Source: a bacterium (GTDB lineage: Bacteria > Armatimonadota > Fimbriimonadia > Fimbriimonadales > Fimbriimonadaceae). Taken from it: a stretch of DNA of 64,000 nucleotides. Below the pieces are notes generated by a model. The model had not been told where the DNA came from. It saw nothing but the letters and a program-made list of their open reading frames with translations, and ran no database searches. A program made the position numbers and the translations under genes. Location of the stretch: contig JAIXQR010000007.1 in NCBI GenBank assembly GCA_027485645.1, positions 744,001-808,000 of the forward strand, read 5' to 3'. This document shows, in pieces, positions 37,755 through 48,432 of this stretch; the first letter of the stretch is position 1; every line of letters starts with the position of its first letter.

Positions 37755-38380
37755 GCGTTGCCTCCTTCTGTCATGTACCGTTTGACGACCGATTGTAGAT
37801 GAGCCCGCGCCAAAAACAGCCGACTTTTTACCGTACCAACCGGAACGGACAGCGTTTCCGCAATTTCCTCGTAGGACATTTCCTCTCGGTCGTGAAGCAG
37901 TAACACCATTCTCAACTTTTCGGACATCTCAGCAATACCAAGTTCTACGACCTGAATCAACTCCGCGTCTAGAGCCAGCGATTCGGGCTGCCAACGGGAA
38001 TCGGAAACTTCCATTTCCTCACCGTCTTCAAAGTCAGAACCGAAGCCAACGGACTTTGGCGTTCTCCCCAGTCGACGAGATCGATCAATGCAAAGGTTGT
38101 TCGCGATTCGGAAGAGCCAAGTTCGGACACTCGAACGTCCATCGAACCGAGTGAAGCTTTGAAAAGCGCGAATGAAGACTTCCTGAGTGACGTCCGCTGC
38201 CTCGTCGGCGTTGTTTACCATTCGCTTGACAAAGCCGTACACTCGGGCTTGGTAAGCATCAACAAACTTGCCGAACGCTTCCACGTCCTGCCTGCGACAC
38301 CGCTCGATCAGTGCTTCTTCAGCACCGGCTTCCATTTGTCGCCTTGGAGTTCCAGGCATCGCCCGAACGCACAGTTCCAT
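37751..38380 (-). CDS. ECF-family RNA polymerase sigma factor (RpoE-like)
   Basis: DEAADVTQEVFIRAFQSFTRFDGRSSVRTWLFRIANNLCID; EMSYEEIAETLSVPVGTVKSRLFLARAHL. Upstream track start (38428) would overlap terminator. Confidence 0.92.
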   Translation of the reverse strand: MELCVRAMPGTPRRQMEAGAEEALIERCRRQDVEAFGKFVDAYQARVYGFVKRMVNNADEAADVTQEVFIRAFQSFTRFDGRSSVRTWLFRIANNLCIDRSRRLGRTPKSVGFGSDFEDGEEMEVSDSRWQPESLALDAELIQVVELGIAEMSEKLRMVLLLHDREEMSYEEIAETLSVPVGTVKSRLFLARAHLQSVVKRYMTEGGNA

Positions 38381-38420
38381 CTTGTAATGCAGAAACGCCT
38401 GACCGCATGAATTGTTCAGT

Positions 38421-38460
38421 ACAAACAAAAAGCGCCCGAAGTCCTGGGACCTCGGGCGCC
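38421..38460 (-). terminator. Intrinsic terminator downstream of 38475..38996
   Basis: GCGCCCGA...TCGGGCGC stem with T-rich tail (CTTTTTGTTTGT) on minus strand. Confidence 0.8.
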
Positions 38461-38474
38461 TTCGAGCGTGCTCT

Positions 38475-38996
38475 TTAGAAGCGGACGCCGACGAACAGGC
38501 CGTAGCCGTTCAGCGACGAATCATCGTTGCCGAAGAATCGACCTTCGACGAAGACTGGAGTCGAGCCCGTCGTGAGGTTGTAACCGAGACCGAGGGTGTA
38601 AGCGAAGTTCGTGTCCTGCTTCGTACCGCCGCCTGCTGGCTTTCGGGAGAACGAAACACCGGCGCCTGCGGTGTAGAAGAACTTCTCGTTCAGGTCAGCA
38701 ACGTAGTTGACCAAAACTGGGAGAACTCGGTAGTCGTTTCGGTTGTAGAAATCGACCGACACGGCGACGTGTGCCTTGTAAGTTGGGCTCTTGGTAGCAA
38801 ACGAGAGGTCTCGAACTTTGTACTGGAGACCAACGGCGAGCCAAGTCTTCGATTCAGCCTTAGCTGCTCCGCCGGTTGGGAAGAAGGCTCCAACTCGGGC
38901 GCTCAAGCCATTCATTGGCGTGCTCTGAGCCGAAGCGGTCTGAACGGCGAAAAGGCTAGCAACCGCGATTGCGACGAGGGTGATGTTCTTATTCAT
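38475..38996 (-). CDS. Exported hypothetical protein (small beta-barrel-like)
   Basis: Signal peptide MNKNITLVAIAVASLFAVQTASAQ; C-terminal GYGLFVGVRF. Confidence 0.7.
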   Translation of the reverse strand: MNKNITLVAIAVASLFAVQTASAQSTPMNGLSARVGAFFPTGGAAKAESKTWLAVGLQYKVRDLSFATKSPTYKAHVAVSVDFYNRNDYRVLPVLVNYVADLNEKFFYTAGAGVSFSRKPAGGGTKQDTNFAYTLGLGYNLTTGSTPVFVEGRFFGNDDSSLNGYGLFVGVRF

Positions 38997-39052
38997 GTCT
39001 ATATCTTCCGTGACTAGAGTCGGATTCGCTTAACTATAGCACCCGGCTATTT

Positions 39053-40174
39053 TCACCGACAACTGCATTGTCGGATGATTTCGACCGCAAGTTTAGCGGT
39101 GTTTACAAGGTCAATTCGGGAAATGCGCTCCTCGTGCGTATGAATCTTGTCCATTCCCGTTGCAACAACGATAGATGGAATGCCGCGCGCGTTGAAGATG
39201 TTCGCGTCACTCCCCCCAAGCGTATGTCGAAGCGCGGGCTCGAACCCCAGCGCGCGGCTCGCCGCCTGAGCCTTTTGTACAACCGGTTCCGACTCCGAAA
39301 GCGAAAAGGCGGTGTAGTGCCGGTGATGGTCAAAAACGACGTTCGCCCCTGCGGTCGCGGCCGCGGCAGAGAAGCGAGAGCGCATGTGCTCAATCTGCTG
39401 ATCGAGTTCGGCAAGGTCTAAGCTGCGTGCCTCCGCCCGAAGCGTGACCTCCGCACACACGACGTTCGTAGCTGTTCCACCCTCGATGGTGCCGATGTTC
39501 GCCGTGGTGACTGCCGAGATTCGGCCCAAACTCATTCCCTGAATCGCGTCAGCCGCAACCTGAATCGCGTTGATGCCCTTTTCCGGCTCTTTTCCTGCAT
39601 GTGCCGGCTTGCCAAAGATTTTCACCGTCAACTTGTCGTGCGTGGCCGTTTGATTCACAAACGTGCCGACCGGTGGGCCGGTATCGAGGACAAAGCCGTA
39701 ATCAACTTCGACCTGACTGAAGTCCAAGACCGAGGCTCCGAGCAGGCCAATTTCTTCCGCAACGCTCACTAGCAAGTAAATGTCGCCGTGCGGCGCGCCG
39801 TCTTCCATCACGGACCGCACCGCTTCAATCGCCGGTGCAATTCCCGCCCGATCATCCGCGCCTAAAATGGTCGTCCCGTCGCTGACAAAAACTCCGTCAA
39901 CTTCCGATATCACGAGGCGGTCGGTCGGCTCGACCGTATCGAAATGAGCCGAGAAGAAAATGCGAGGCAAGTCTGGACCCGTCGCCGGAAGTTTGGCGAT
40001 CAAATTGTTCGCGTTCCCTCCAAGCCGCTCTGCCGCGTTGTCTTCCCAAACCTCCAATCCAAGTTCGATCAGATGTGCTTTGGTCCAGGCGACAATTTCT
40101 GCTTCCGCAAGCGAAGGGGCGTTGAATCGGCACAGGTCCAGAAAAAGTTTGACCAGCCGCTCCTCGTTAATCAT
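39053..40174 (-). CDS. M20 family metallopeptidase (peptidase T-like)
   Basis: IFFSAHFDTVEPTDR, GADDRAGIAPAIEAV, VSVAEEIGLLGA, GGSDANIFNARGIPSIVVATGMDKIHTHEE. Confidence 0.9.
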   Translation of the reverse strand: MINEERLVKLFLDLCRFNAPSLAEAEIVAWTKAHLIELGLEVWEDNAAERLGGNANNLIAKLPATGPDLPRIFFSAHFDTVEPTDRLVISEVDGVFVSDGTTILGADDRAGIAPAIEAVRSVMEDGAPHGDIYLLVSVAEEIGLLGASVLDFSQVEVDYGFVLDTGPPVGTFVNQTATHDKLTVKIFGKPAHAGKEPEKGINAIQVAADAIQGMSLGRISAVTTANIGTIEGGTATNVVCAEVTLRAEARSLDLAELDQQIEHMRSRFSAAAATAGANVVFDHHRHYTAFSLSESEPVVQKAQAASRALGFEPALRHTLGGSDANIFNARGIPSIVVATGMDKIHTHEERISRIDLVNTAKLAVEIIRQCSCR

Positions 40175-40273
40175 TGACTAGCTTTTACCCTTCCAGGCTG
40201 GTTGCCGAAAATTCCATCGAAGTCACTCCGCGAATACGAACACTTCTGCCCTTCTCTCCGCTAGAATTGCCCC

Positions 40274-40597
40274 ATGGCATTGCACACCGTAACCGTTGAT
40301 GGCGTTGGATCTTTCGAAGTTGAAGAAGGCACAAAGCTCGTTTTGGCCCTGGAACAGAACGGGGTGGACGTTAGCCATCGCTGTGGCGGTCACGCCCGAT
40401 GCACCACCTGCCGCGTTGGCTTCGCAACCGAGGCACCGGCAATCGAAGAAGCCGAACAGGTCAGCCTCACGGAAGACGGCGTTCTCGGTTCTTTCCGACT
40501 CTCCTGCCAGGTCCGAGTCGACCGCGACATGCGGGTGAATGTTCTCATGCGCGCTTCAGAAAAGGGCTGGGAGCCAGGACCAGCGGTTGAGGCGTAA
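40274..40597 (+). CDS. 2Fe-2S ferredoxin-like protein
   Basis: VSHRCGGHARCTTCRVGF ... LSCQVRV. Confidence 0.9.
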   Translation: MALHTVTVDGVGSFEVEEGTKLVLALEQNGVDVSHRCGGHARCTTCRVGFATEAPAIEEAEQVSLTEDGVLGSFRLSCQVRVDRDMRVNVLMRASEKGWEPGPAVEA

Positions 40598-40622
40598 GAC
40601 ACCTTTGGTACATTGAACACAC

Positions 40623-41144
40623 ATGCATGAATTGCTAGCCGAGAAACTGATCCGCGATGTTCCCGACTTCCCCAAGCCAGGAATTGTCTTTAAGGACATC
40701 ACTCCGGTTCTGGAGTCGCCCGAAGCCCTGCAACAAGTCGTCTACTTGATGGCGGCGAATGCCGAATCAAAAGGGGCCGACGTCATTGTTGGAGTCGAGA
40801 GCCGCGGATTCATTTTCGGCGTGCCGGTAGCGATGGCGCTCCAAAAGCCGTTCGTGCTTGCTCGAAAGGTCGGCAAACTGCCGTACGAAAAGATCTCCGA
40901 GGAATACTCGCTGGAGTACGGCACCAACACGGTTGAAATGCATACCGATGCAATCAAGCCCGGACAGAAGGCGATCATCCTCGATGACTTGCTCGCTACC
41001 GGTGGAACCGCCAAAGCCAGCGCACGCCTCGTCGAGCGACTCGGCGGCTCGGTGGTCGGATTTGGATTCCTCATCGAACTCTCGTTCCTTAAGGGCCGCG
41101 CAGCTCTTCCGGAGTACGACGTGCACAGCCTGATCACTTTCTGA
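40623..41144 (+). CDS. apt: Adenine phosphoribosyltransferase
   Basis: RDVPDFPKPGIVFKDITPVLE, ESRGFIFG, AIILDDLLATGGTAKA. Confidence 0.96.
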   Translation: MHELLAEKLIRDVPDFPKPGIVFKDITPVLESPEALQQVVYLMAANAESKGADVIVGVESRGFIFGVPVAMALQKPFVLARKVGKLPYEKISEEYSLEYGTNTVEMHTDAIKPGQKAIILDDLLATGGTAKASARLVERLGGSVVGFGFLIELSFLKGRAALPEYDVHSLITF

Positions 41145-41149
41145 AACCC

Positions 41150-41551
41150 ATGAGAATTGTCGCTCCGATCACTCTTGCCACCCTGCTCTTTGCCGCCAGC
41201 GCATCGGCTCAAACCACCAAGGCTCCTGCCGCTAAACCCGTCGTCGTAACCGTCTCCGACCTCGCAAAGAAGGCCGCTGACTTCGACAAAAAGAACGTTC
41301 AAACCACCGGCAAAGTCGAGAAGTTTGAGCAGCGCACAAGCCGAAAGGGCAACGCCTACTTCGTTTTCGATCTCATCGAGGGCAAAGAGCGAGTCCACAT
41401 CTATGGGCAAGGCAAGCTCGACGTTAAGGTGAAAGACGGCGACAAGCTGAAAGTCACCGGCTTCTTCCGCAAGGAAAAGAAGATCGGAGATCGCAGCTTC
41501 AAAAACGAAATCCAAGTCGATCTGAAAAAGAAGCCGATCGAGGTTCTGTAA
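41150..41551 (+). CDS. Exported OB-fold-like protein
   Basis: Signal peptide; VQTTGKVEKFEQRTSRKGNAYFVFDL...VHIYGQGKLDVKVKDGDKLKVTGFF. Confidence 0.6.
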   Translation: MRIVAPITLATLLFAASASAQTTKAPAAKPVVVTVSDLAKKAADFDKKNVQTTGKVEKFEQRTSRKGNAYFVFDLIEGKERVHIYGQGKLDVKVKDGDKLKVTGFFRKEKKIGDRSFKNEIQVDLKKKPIEVL

Positions 41552-41553
41552 GT

Positions 41554-42447
41554 TTGATCGCCCCAGGTTCTTCGGAACCGCGTCTCATTGCGATGATGGG
41601 CACCACGGCGTCTGGAAAGACCGCGCTTGTGGAGGCCCTCGCCGATGAAATCGATGCCGTGCTCATCAACGGTGATGCCTTCCAAATCTACCGAGGAATG
41701 GACATCGGCACCGGCAAATCGACTACACCCGAGCGCTACGCGCTGATGAACATCCGAAATCCGGACCAATCCTACGGGGTTGGTGAATTTGTTTTAGAAG
41801 CGCTCGCCGTTCTAGCCGAGTCGCACGCTCAGGGAAGAGACGCAATCGTCGTCGGCGGAACCGGGCTGTACATTCGGGCCCTGTTCGAAAACTACGCGGA
41901 CCTTGCCGAAATGCCCGCGCCAGAGCTTCGACAGAGACTTAACGAAACTCCGCTGGAAGACCTTCTGATCGAACTGAAGGAACGGGATCCAGGCTCCTTC
42001 GAGACGATCGACCTGAAAAACCCCATTCGCGTGAAGCGCGCAATCGAGCGGACTTTTGCGGAACGGCGAACTGTTCCGCCGAATCCATACGTTTTACAAT
42101 TGAAGCTCGCGCTCGATCGCGAACTTGAAGTGTTAAGGGAAGCCATTTCCCATCGCACCAGCTTAATGGTGCAAAATGGCTGGATTGAGGAAGTCGAAAG
42201 ACTTGAGTCCGCCGGATACGGCCAGAACGATCCTGGTTTCCGAGCTATCGGTTACCGGACAATGAGCAAGTACCGAGCGGGCGAGATTCCTCTGGATGTA
42301 GCGGTGGAGACAACGATTGTCGAAACGGTGCGTTATGCCAAACGGCAAAAAACGTGGCTACGAACAGAGAAGAATCTCACGATCCTTGATGGTGGAAAAG
42401 ATGCGGTCTCAGCGGCGAGACAAGCGATTTCCGCGATGTATTGCTAA
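41554..42447 (+). CDS. miaA: tRNA dimethylallyltransferase
   Basis: GTTASGKTALVEALADEIDAVLINGDAFQIYRGMDIGTGK; KRQKTWLRTE. Confidence 0.94.
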   Translation: MIAPGSSEPRLIAMMGTTASGKTALVEALADEIDAVLINGDAFQIYRGMDIGTGKSTTPERYALMNIRNPDQSYGVGEFVLEALAVLAESHAQGRDAIVVGGTGLYIRALFENYADLAEMPAPELRQRLNETPLEDLLIELKERDPGSFETIDLKNPIRVKRAIERTFAERRTVPPNPYVLQLKLALDRELEVLREAISHRTSLMVQNGWIEEVERLESAGYGQNDPGFRAIGYRTMSKYRAGEIPLDVAVETTIVETVRYAKRQKTWLRTEKNLTILDGGKDAVSAARQAISAMYC

Positions 42448-42459
42448 TCGGAGATTATT

Positions 42460-42723
42460 TTGATGGGTAAAGCCATAAACCTACAGGACATGTTCCTGAA
42501 CCAAGTGCGCAAAGAAGGGATCGCGGTGACGATCTACTTGACCAACAGCGTTCAGCTCAAGGGTCAGGTGCGCGGATTTGACGCATTCACCGTACTACTT
42601 GACCAGCCTGGTAAGCCGACTCAATTGGTTTACAAGCATGCCGTCGCCAGCATCGTTCCTGCGCGCCCCGTAGGAAGCTATCGATCGCCAAACGACGGGC
42701 CCGAGGCACGCGACGACGAATGA
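42460..42723 (+). CDS. hfq: RNA chaperone Hfq
   Basis: [41 protein letters not shown]...[13 protein letters not shown]. Confidence 0.95.
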   Translation: MMGKAINLQDMFLNQVRKEGIAVTIYLTNSVQLKGQVRGFDAFTVLLDQPGKPTQLVYKHAVASIVPARPVGSYRSPNDGPEARDDE

Positions 42724-43508
42724 TTAACTTTACCAAAATGCACGGAATCGGCAACGATTTCGTGATTTTGGATGGAATCGGAAGCGAGCTCCCGGCCGGC
42801 AACCTAGCCGAGCTCAGCCAACAAGTGAGCAGTCGGCACCGTGGAATCGGTGCCGACGGGCTCATCCTCGTCGAGCGAGGCAAAAACGCGCCCTGGCGAA
42901 TGCGAATGCTGAATCCAGATGGTAGCGAAAGCGAGATGTGCGGCAATGGCCTGCGTTGCTTCGCGCGCTACTTGCTTGATCTTGGCTACGAAAAAGCCGC
43001 TGAGTTCCCGGTTGAAACCGGTGCTGGTGTGCTGGTCGTTTCGAGCTCCAAAGACAAGATCAAGGTCGACATGGGTCGGTACTCGGTTCCTCCGAAGGGC
43101 ACCCCAACCCCTATCCTGCCCTATGGCCTCTACGGCTTCCCCGTCTCAATGGGAAATCCGCATCTCGTCATATTCGTCCCGGATGTCGCCGCAGTACCGC
43201 TTGCGACGTGGGGACCGGAACTCGAGAACCACGCCGCGTTTCCTGAACGCACCAATGTGCACTTCGTCCAGGTGATAGACCGAGGCAACGTTCGTATGCG
43301 GACCTGGGAGCGCGGAGCTGGCATCACGCTCGCCTGTGGCACGGGCGCCTGCAGCGTCGGGGTTGTCAGCAGCCTCACCGGAAAATCGGAGCCGGAAGTC
43401 CGGATTCAGCTGCCCGGCGGCGAGCTATTCATCGAAGTCCGGCCGGATCAACACGTGATGATGTCTGGCCCCACCGCCACCGTATTCAGCGGCGTCTGGC
43501 CAAGCTAA
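42720..43508 (+). CDS. dapF: Diaminopimelate epimerase
   Basis: [45 protein letters not shown]. Confidence 0.96.
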   Translation: MINFTKMHGIGNDFVILDGIGSELPAGNLAELSQQVSSRHRGIGADGLILVERGKNAPWRMRMLNPDGSESEMCGNGLRCFARYLLDLGYEKAAEFPVETGAGVLVVSSSKDKIKVDMGRYSVPPKGTPTPILPYGLYGFPVSMGNPHLVIFVPDVAAVPLATWGPELENHAAFPERTNVHFVQVIDRGNVRMRTWERGAGITLACGTGACSVGVVSSLTGKSEPEVRIQLPGGELFIEVRPDQHVMMSGPTATVFSGVWPS

Positions 43509-43990
43509 AGCTTCTCAGACCGCATTCGGTCAATCTCGCGCCGCGTGTCATCTTTCGCGATCGCGTCTCGCTTATCGTAGTTCGACTTACCGCGAGCAAG
43601 CGCAATTTGCACTTTCGCCTTCCCACGATCGTTGAAGTACACCGACAACGGAATGATGGAAAGTCCCTTCTCCAGTTGCTTTCGCTCCAAAGTCGCGATT
43701 TCCTTTCGGTGCATCAGCAACTTCCGGTCTCGACGCCGCTCGTGGCCAAAAACGGAAGCCTTATCGTACGGCTCGATATCAAAGTTGAGGATCCACAGCT
43801 CCTCCTTCATCACGCGGCAGAAAGCATCGGTGAGGTTGCCCTTACCTTGATAGAGGCTCTTCACCTCCGTTCCCGAAAGGATCAGCCCGGCCTCGTATGT
43901 GTCCTGGACGGCGTAGTCGTACCGAGCCTTACGATTCTGAATCGACTTCGGCGCTACCCCTTCCTTCCCTGTTTTGCCTGCCTTTGCCAT
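43505..43990 (-). CDS. smpB: SsrA-binding protein
   Basis: NRKARYDYAVQDTYEAGLILSGTEVKSL...DRKLLMHRKEI...LALARGKSNYDKR. Confidence 0.96.
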   Translation of the reverse strand: MAKAGKTGKEGVAPKSIQNRKARYDYAVQDTYEAGLILSGTEVKSLYQGKGNLTDAFCRVMKEELWILNFDIEPYDKASVFGHERRRDRKLLMHRKEIATLERKQLEKGLSIIPLSVYFNDRGKAKVQIALARGKSNYDKRDAIAKDDTRREIDRMRSEKL

Positions 43991-44114
43991 AACTTCCCCA
44001 ACCTGTGAGGACTTTGCAGTGTACCGATGGCACTACTTGGCGTCCTGAGGCGTTAGCCTTTGAGAGTCCTGCAGACGGGTACACACGCGTCCGCACGGGT
44101 AGATTGGAACATAT

Positions 44115-44897
44115 ATGAAATCGCTTTACGGCATCTTATTGGCCGCCGTCGTCCTTGCGGGTTGCAACAACACCGCCGCGACGCCAGAGGTAAAAAAGGA
44201 CACTGAACCTGGCAAAGTCAGCAAAACAGCCGAAACCTCCGACATTCTCGACGAGCTGGTGATAAAGGACGTCAAGGTCGGAAAGGGCGATCCAGTTAAG
44301 GAAGGCGACACTTGCTTCGTGCGCTACCGCGGATTGCTCGTTGACGGAACCGAATTCGACTCCAACATGGTCGAGGGTCGCGAACTGTTCTCCTTCCAGG
44401 CTGGTCCTGGCGGACAAGTCATCGAAGGTTGGAAGACTGGCGTCATTGGCATGAAGGAAGGCGGAGAAAGAAAGCTCTCGATTCCTTGGAAAATGGCCTA
44501 CGGCGAAGGCGGCAGCGGAAAGATTCCACCCAAGGCCGACCTGTACTTCACGATCAAGCTTGAAAGCGTCCTCCGAGCGGGAGAAGAAGCAACCGTCAGC
44601 CGAACGATCCTCAAGCCGGGCACCGGAGCTGCCGTCAAGAAGGGCGACAAGATTGAAGTCGACTTCGTCGGCTCCCTCCTCGATGGGAACCAGATTGATG
44701 CTGGCAAGTACGTTTTCACCGTTGGTGAAGGCGAAGTCATCCCCGGTATCGATGCTGGCGTCATCGGAATGAAGAAGGGCAGCAAGATCAAACTTCGAAT
44801 TCCACCCGCAGCCGCTTTTGGGCAGTTTGGCAAAGAGCCAACCGTTCCGGCGGGAGCCTTCGTAATTTACGAAGTGGAGCTTCTAGGATTCAAGTGA
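44115..44897 (+). CDS. FKBP-type peptidyl-prolyl isomerase lipoprotein, two FKBP domains
   Basis: Lipobox VVLAGC; GDTCFVRYRGLLVDGTEFDSN...VIEGWKTGVIGMKEGGERKLSIP and second VIPGIDAGVIGMKKGSKIKLRIPP. Confidence 0.92.
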   Translation: MKSLYGILLAAVVLAGCNNTAATPEVKKDTEPGKVSKTAETSDILDELVIKDVKVGKGDPVKEGDTCFVRYRGLLVDGTEFDSNMVEGRELFSFQAGPGGQVIEGWKTGVIGMKEGGERKLSIPWKMAYGEGGSGKIPPKADLYFTIKLESVLRAGEEATVSRTILKPGTGAAVKKGDKIEVDFVGSLLDGNQIDAGKYVFTVGEGEVIPGIDAGVIGMKKGSKIKLRIPPAAAFGQFGKEPTVPAGAFVIYEVELLGFK

Positions 44898-45571
44898 TGA
44901 TCTGTCGCGCAGCAATCGCGGTCGCCGCATTGGTAGGTTTCAGCCTCCTTCCGGCGGCCTCGTACTCTCAGGTCACCGAGAAAAATGGTCTTTACGACTT
45001 TCGCGTGAAGCTGGTGGCCGGGAAGAAGATCAGCTACATGAACTCGGTTGTCGCTTTGGGCGGCATCACCGTCAACCTTCCGATCAGCATGAAGGTTTTG
45101 TCCGTCACCGGCGGCAAGGCAACGGTAGAAACCGTGACCGGCCCCGGCACCATGAACGGCCAATCCATGGGCCAGAACGCCGTCACCGAAAAGGCTGTGA
45201 TCGACATGAAGGGTCAGCCAGCCGGAGCTGGTTCAACCGGAACTGGAACGGTCTTCGGATCGATTCCAAGCAAGCCGATTAAGGTTGGCGCGACTTGGAC
45301 CGGAAAGGCACCCACCAATAACTCGTCGATCGGAATGAAAGACATCACCGCTACCTACACCTTCGTTGGCGTAAAGAACGTCAAGGGCAAGCAGGTCGCT
45401 GAGATCAAAATCACGATTAAAGGGGCTGGAGAGTCGTCCATGTCGGGAAGCGGTTTTGTCCACATCCTCACTGCCGATGGCCTCTTGGCAACCAGCAAGC
45501 TTTCAATGGCCCTCAAAATGGCTGGCTCAGAAAAGCCGATGACGTTCACGGCGAACACGTACCGAAAGTGA
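44894..45571 (+). CDS. Exported hypothetical protein
   Basis: Signal peptide; ATGA overlap with FKBP gene. Confidence 0.65.
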   Translation: MMICRAAIAVAALVGFSLLPAASYSQVTEKNGLYDFRVKLVAGKKISYMNSVVALGGITVNLPISMKVLSVTGGKATVETVTGPGTMNGQSMGQNAVTEKAVIDMKGQPAGAGSTGTGTVFGSIPSKPIKVGATWTGKAPTNNSSIGMKDITATYTFVGVKNVKGKQVAEIKITIKGAGESSMSGSGFVHILTADGLLATSKLSMALKMAGSEKPMTFTANTYRK

Positions 45572-46278
45572 TTCAGGTCAAAGCCAACCCCGACGTGCCC
45601 GGGCTCCTTTCCGCGCTTTCACGCCATCCACGCGTGGAATCGGTAACGACCGGGTGGTCGGGCATTTCGTTTGCAATCAACGATTGGCACCGTGAATTGC
45701 GAATCGCCGACCGGGACTGTGAACTGGCCGGACTGATCGAACTGATGGACAACAATCCGCTTGTCTGTGCGGACATCGTCTCCGTCCTTCCAGCTTCGGC
45801 CGTTCTGCCCAGCATCGCCATCGGTCCCCTTGCTCAGGCAGGTTTGCTCGTCGAAGCCCCGACCGTTTTAACGTCGATGGAAACCGACGAGGACGACCTG
45901 ACCTACTGGCTCACCCGGTCCGGTTGGGACGGCGGCGTGACCGTCTCGCACACCGAACTTGAACTGGGCTCCGTGGCAGCGACCACCGTCATGGCCGCGA
46001 TCACAACGCCAAGCGATCCGAGTGACATCGACGATTTGTTTGAGGAGCGCTATGGCCGCTCGTTTTTCATCCAGCGTAACGAAACTGACCCCTGGGACAT
46101 AAAACTCGTGCAGGGCTCAAACAAGGCCGTTTATCGGCTCCGCTGGACGCCAGATGAACCCCACAGCTTGCTTACGATCCAGCTCATGGCAGACCTCAAC
46201 GGCAAGCTCGGTCCTGGCCAGATCGTTCATTGCTTCAACGTAATGAACGGTTTCGAAGAAAGCCTTGCCCTGGACTAG
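45568..46278 (+). CDS. Hypothetical protein
   Basis: Overlapping start with previous CDS, long ORF; no recognised family. Confidence 0.55.
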   Translation: MIQVKANPDVPGLLSALSRHPRVESVTTGWSGISFAINDWHRELRIADRDCELAGLIELMDNNPLVCADIVSVLPASAVLPSIAIGPLAQAGLLVEAPTVLTSMETDEDDLTYWLTRSGWDGGVTVSHTELELGSVAATTVMAAITTPSDPSDIDDLFEERYGRSFFIQRNETDPWDIKLVQGSNKAVYRLRWTPDEPHSLLTIQLMADLNGKLGPGQIVHCFNVMNGFEESLALD

Positions 46279-46283
46279 CGCGT

Positions 46284-46622
46284 TCAGTCTTTGGCATCAA
46301 GGTCAATGACCTTTGATGGGCGCGATTTTTCTGCCTCGATCTGGGCCATTTCTTCTTTGTCGCCGACCATGTAGTCGACCCCGTCGCCCGTACTCTTTTC
46401 CCAAACTCCCTTCTCGGCGCGCTTCCAAACCGTGAAGCCGTGCTTTCCTGGGTCGCGCTGTTTGGAAACCTTAAACGAGGCCCGGCTGATCACCCGCTTC
46501 ACTTCCAAACCACAGTCCGGGCAAAACTTCAATGCCTCATCATTCACCGATTGAATCGCCGCGACCCGATTGGGGCACATGAAGCAATCGCGATCTACCG
46601 GCTCGTACTCGTACACTGGCAT
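46284..46622 (-). CDS. FmdB-type zinc-ribbon protein
   Basis: [20 protein letters not shown]...[16 protein letters not shown]. Confidence 0.8.
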   Translation of the reverse strand: MPVYEYEPVDRDCFMCPNRVAAIQSVNDEALKFCPDCGLEVKRVISRASFKVSKQRDPGKHGFTVWKRAEKGVWEKSTGDGVDYMVGDKEEMAQIEAEKSRPSKVIDLDAKD

Positions 46623-46624
46623 CA

Positions 46625-47278
46625 GTGAGTTCATTGTCCCTCATCGAAAGCTGGAACCAGGAAATCATTGCCTGCCGAAAGTGCCCGCGGCTAGTTGAGT
46701 GGCGAGAGTCGGTAGCCGAGACGAAGCGAAAGTCATTTGCCGACGAATCGTACTGGGGGAAGCCCGTTCCCTACTTTGGCGATCCAGATGCGAAGCTACT
46801 CATCCTCGGCCTCGCTCCGGCCGCCCACGGCGCAAACCGCACCGGACGCATGTTTACCGGCGACCGCAGCGGAGACTGGCTGTATCGGGCGCTACACCGC
46901 GCCGGACTCGCCTCGCAGGCTACTGCGACTGACGCCGACGACGGACTGAAATTGACGAACGTGCTCATCGCCGCCAGTTGCCATTGCGCTCCGCCCGACA
47001 ACAAGCCGCTGCCCGAGGAACTAGAGAACTGTAATCCGTACCTCCGCCGCTTACTTTCAAGCCGAAATTGGGACGGCATCCTGTGCCTGGGTGGGATCGC
47101 CTGGACCCAACTCCACCGCACCCTCGCACTCAAGGGCCCCAAGTTTGCCCATGGCACGGTGCACCAGTCACAAGACACGCGAATCGTCGCCAGCTACCAT
47201 CCGAGTCAGCAGAACACCTTCACGGGCCGGTTGACGGAGGAGATGTTGGACCGAGCGGTGCAGCTCTGGCAGGGCTAG
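46625..47278 (+). CDS. Type 5 uracil-DNA glycosylase
   Basis: [13 protein letters not shown]...[58 protein letters not shown] start. Confidence 0.92.
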   Translation: MSSLSLIESWNQEIIACRKCPRLVEWRESVAETKRKSFADESYWGKPVPYFGDPDAKLLILGLAPAAHGANRTGRMFTGDRSGDWLYRALHRAGLASQATATDADDGLKLTNVLIAASCHCAPPDNKPLPEELENCNPYLRRLLSSRNWDGILCLGGIAWTQLHRTLALKGPKFAHGTVHQSQDTRIVASYHPSQQNTFTGRLTEEMLDRAVQLWQG

Positions 47279-48429
47279 TCGTTCAGCAGCTCTTTTCGCT
47301 CAATCTCGTACCGCTTCACTTCCCCATTTCGGGAGGTCACAAGCTTCACTTTTGAACCCTTCGCGCCCTTCATCAGCTTCTCAATGCGTTCGTAAGTTCC
47401 CTCAATCTGCTCCTGACCATCGACGCTGAGCAGCTGATCCCCAACCTTGATTCCCGCCAAATCTGCCGGACTCTCGGGCGCAACCGCGAAGATAATCGTT
47501 CGCTTTCGCTCATTACTGAACGCCGCTCGGATTCCAACGTCGCTTGACGAATCATCGGAAACTTTGCCCGTAAAATTCTCAAGCCAGACACGCCGTCGCT
47601 CGTAGTCGCAAACGATGTTGAAGTTCTTTAGGAATTGGAAGCCAATGGTGCCGTCCGAATCGGCCGAACTCGATGGAAGGTCAATCACGCTCCAACTGCT
47701 TTCTGGAACCGGAACGCCAAAAATCGTGGCGTTCCTCATCCGGTAGTACCAAGAATCGACCGCGCCGCTGGCAACGCCGGCCGTGAAGAAGTACTTCGGC
47801 TTCGTGCCTTCTTTCCAAAGCCCGACTCGCTCTAAAGAGTCCTTATGAGTGGTGGCATAGAATCCGTTCCCGGTATCCAGGGCAAGCGTAAGTTTCTTGC
47901 CCGTGCTCACCTGAACCGATAATTCCATCGCCGAGCCGCCAATGGGTAACAGCTTCGCGAGGAACGTTCGCTTGTTGTCTGGAACCTTCTTGGTTATGTC
48001 CAGCGACTTCGGGTGGAAGATGAACTGGCTCTTCTCGAAGTTGATCTCCATGACGTGATCCCTCACGCCGTCCAAGCCAAGAATGCCGTCGACATGCGTG
48101 CCGTATGAGGCGGACATGTCATCTGGCATCACCACGATCGTTCGGTCTGCCGCTGGCACGTTCAGGCCGCCAATCGACATCGACTTCAATTTCACCGTGC
48201 TGGCCGCAAACGAACCCACAAAGTCTCGAAGCTCTTGAACTCCCGTCGCAGGGCCGATGTTGAGATTCGAGGCAAGCAGCAGCGTGCCGCCATAGCCCGT
48301 GTCAAACATACAGGTCATCTTCTTCCCGTTAGCCGTGATGTCCACGAGAATCGCGGAATCGGTCTGCCGAAATGGAACGACGATGGGTGCCGCGATCTGC
48401 GCGGTAACGAGGGCGAGGAGACTTGTCAC
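47275..48429 (-). CDS. Retropepsin-like aspartyl protease with C-terminal PDZ domain
   Basis: [50 protein letters not shown]. Confidence 0.85.
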   Translation of the reverse strand: MTSLLALVTAQIAAPIVVPFRQTDSAILVDITANGKKMTCMFDTGYGGTLLLASNLNIGPATGVQELRDFVGSFAASTVKLKSMSIGGLNVPAADRTIVVMPDDMSASYGTHVDGILGLDGVRDHVMEINFEKSQFIFHPKSLDITKKVPDNKRTFLAKLLPIGGSAMELSVQVSTGKKLTLALDTGNGFYATTHKDSLERVGLWKEGTKPKYFFTAGVASGAVDSWYYRMRNATIFGVPVPESSWSVIDLPSSSADSDGTIGFQFLKNFNIVCDYERRRVWLENFTGKVSDDSSSDVGIRAAFSNERKRTIIFAVAPESPADLAGIKVGDQLLSVDGQEQIEGTYERIEKLMKGAKGSKVKLVTSRNGEVKRYEIERKELLND

Positions 48430-48432
48430 GGT

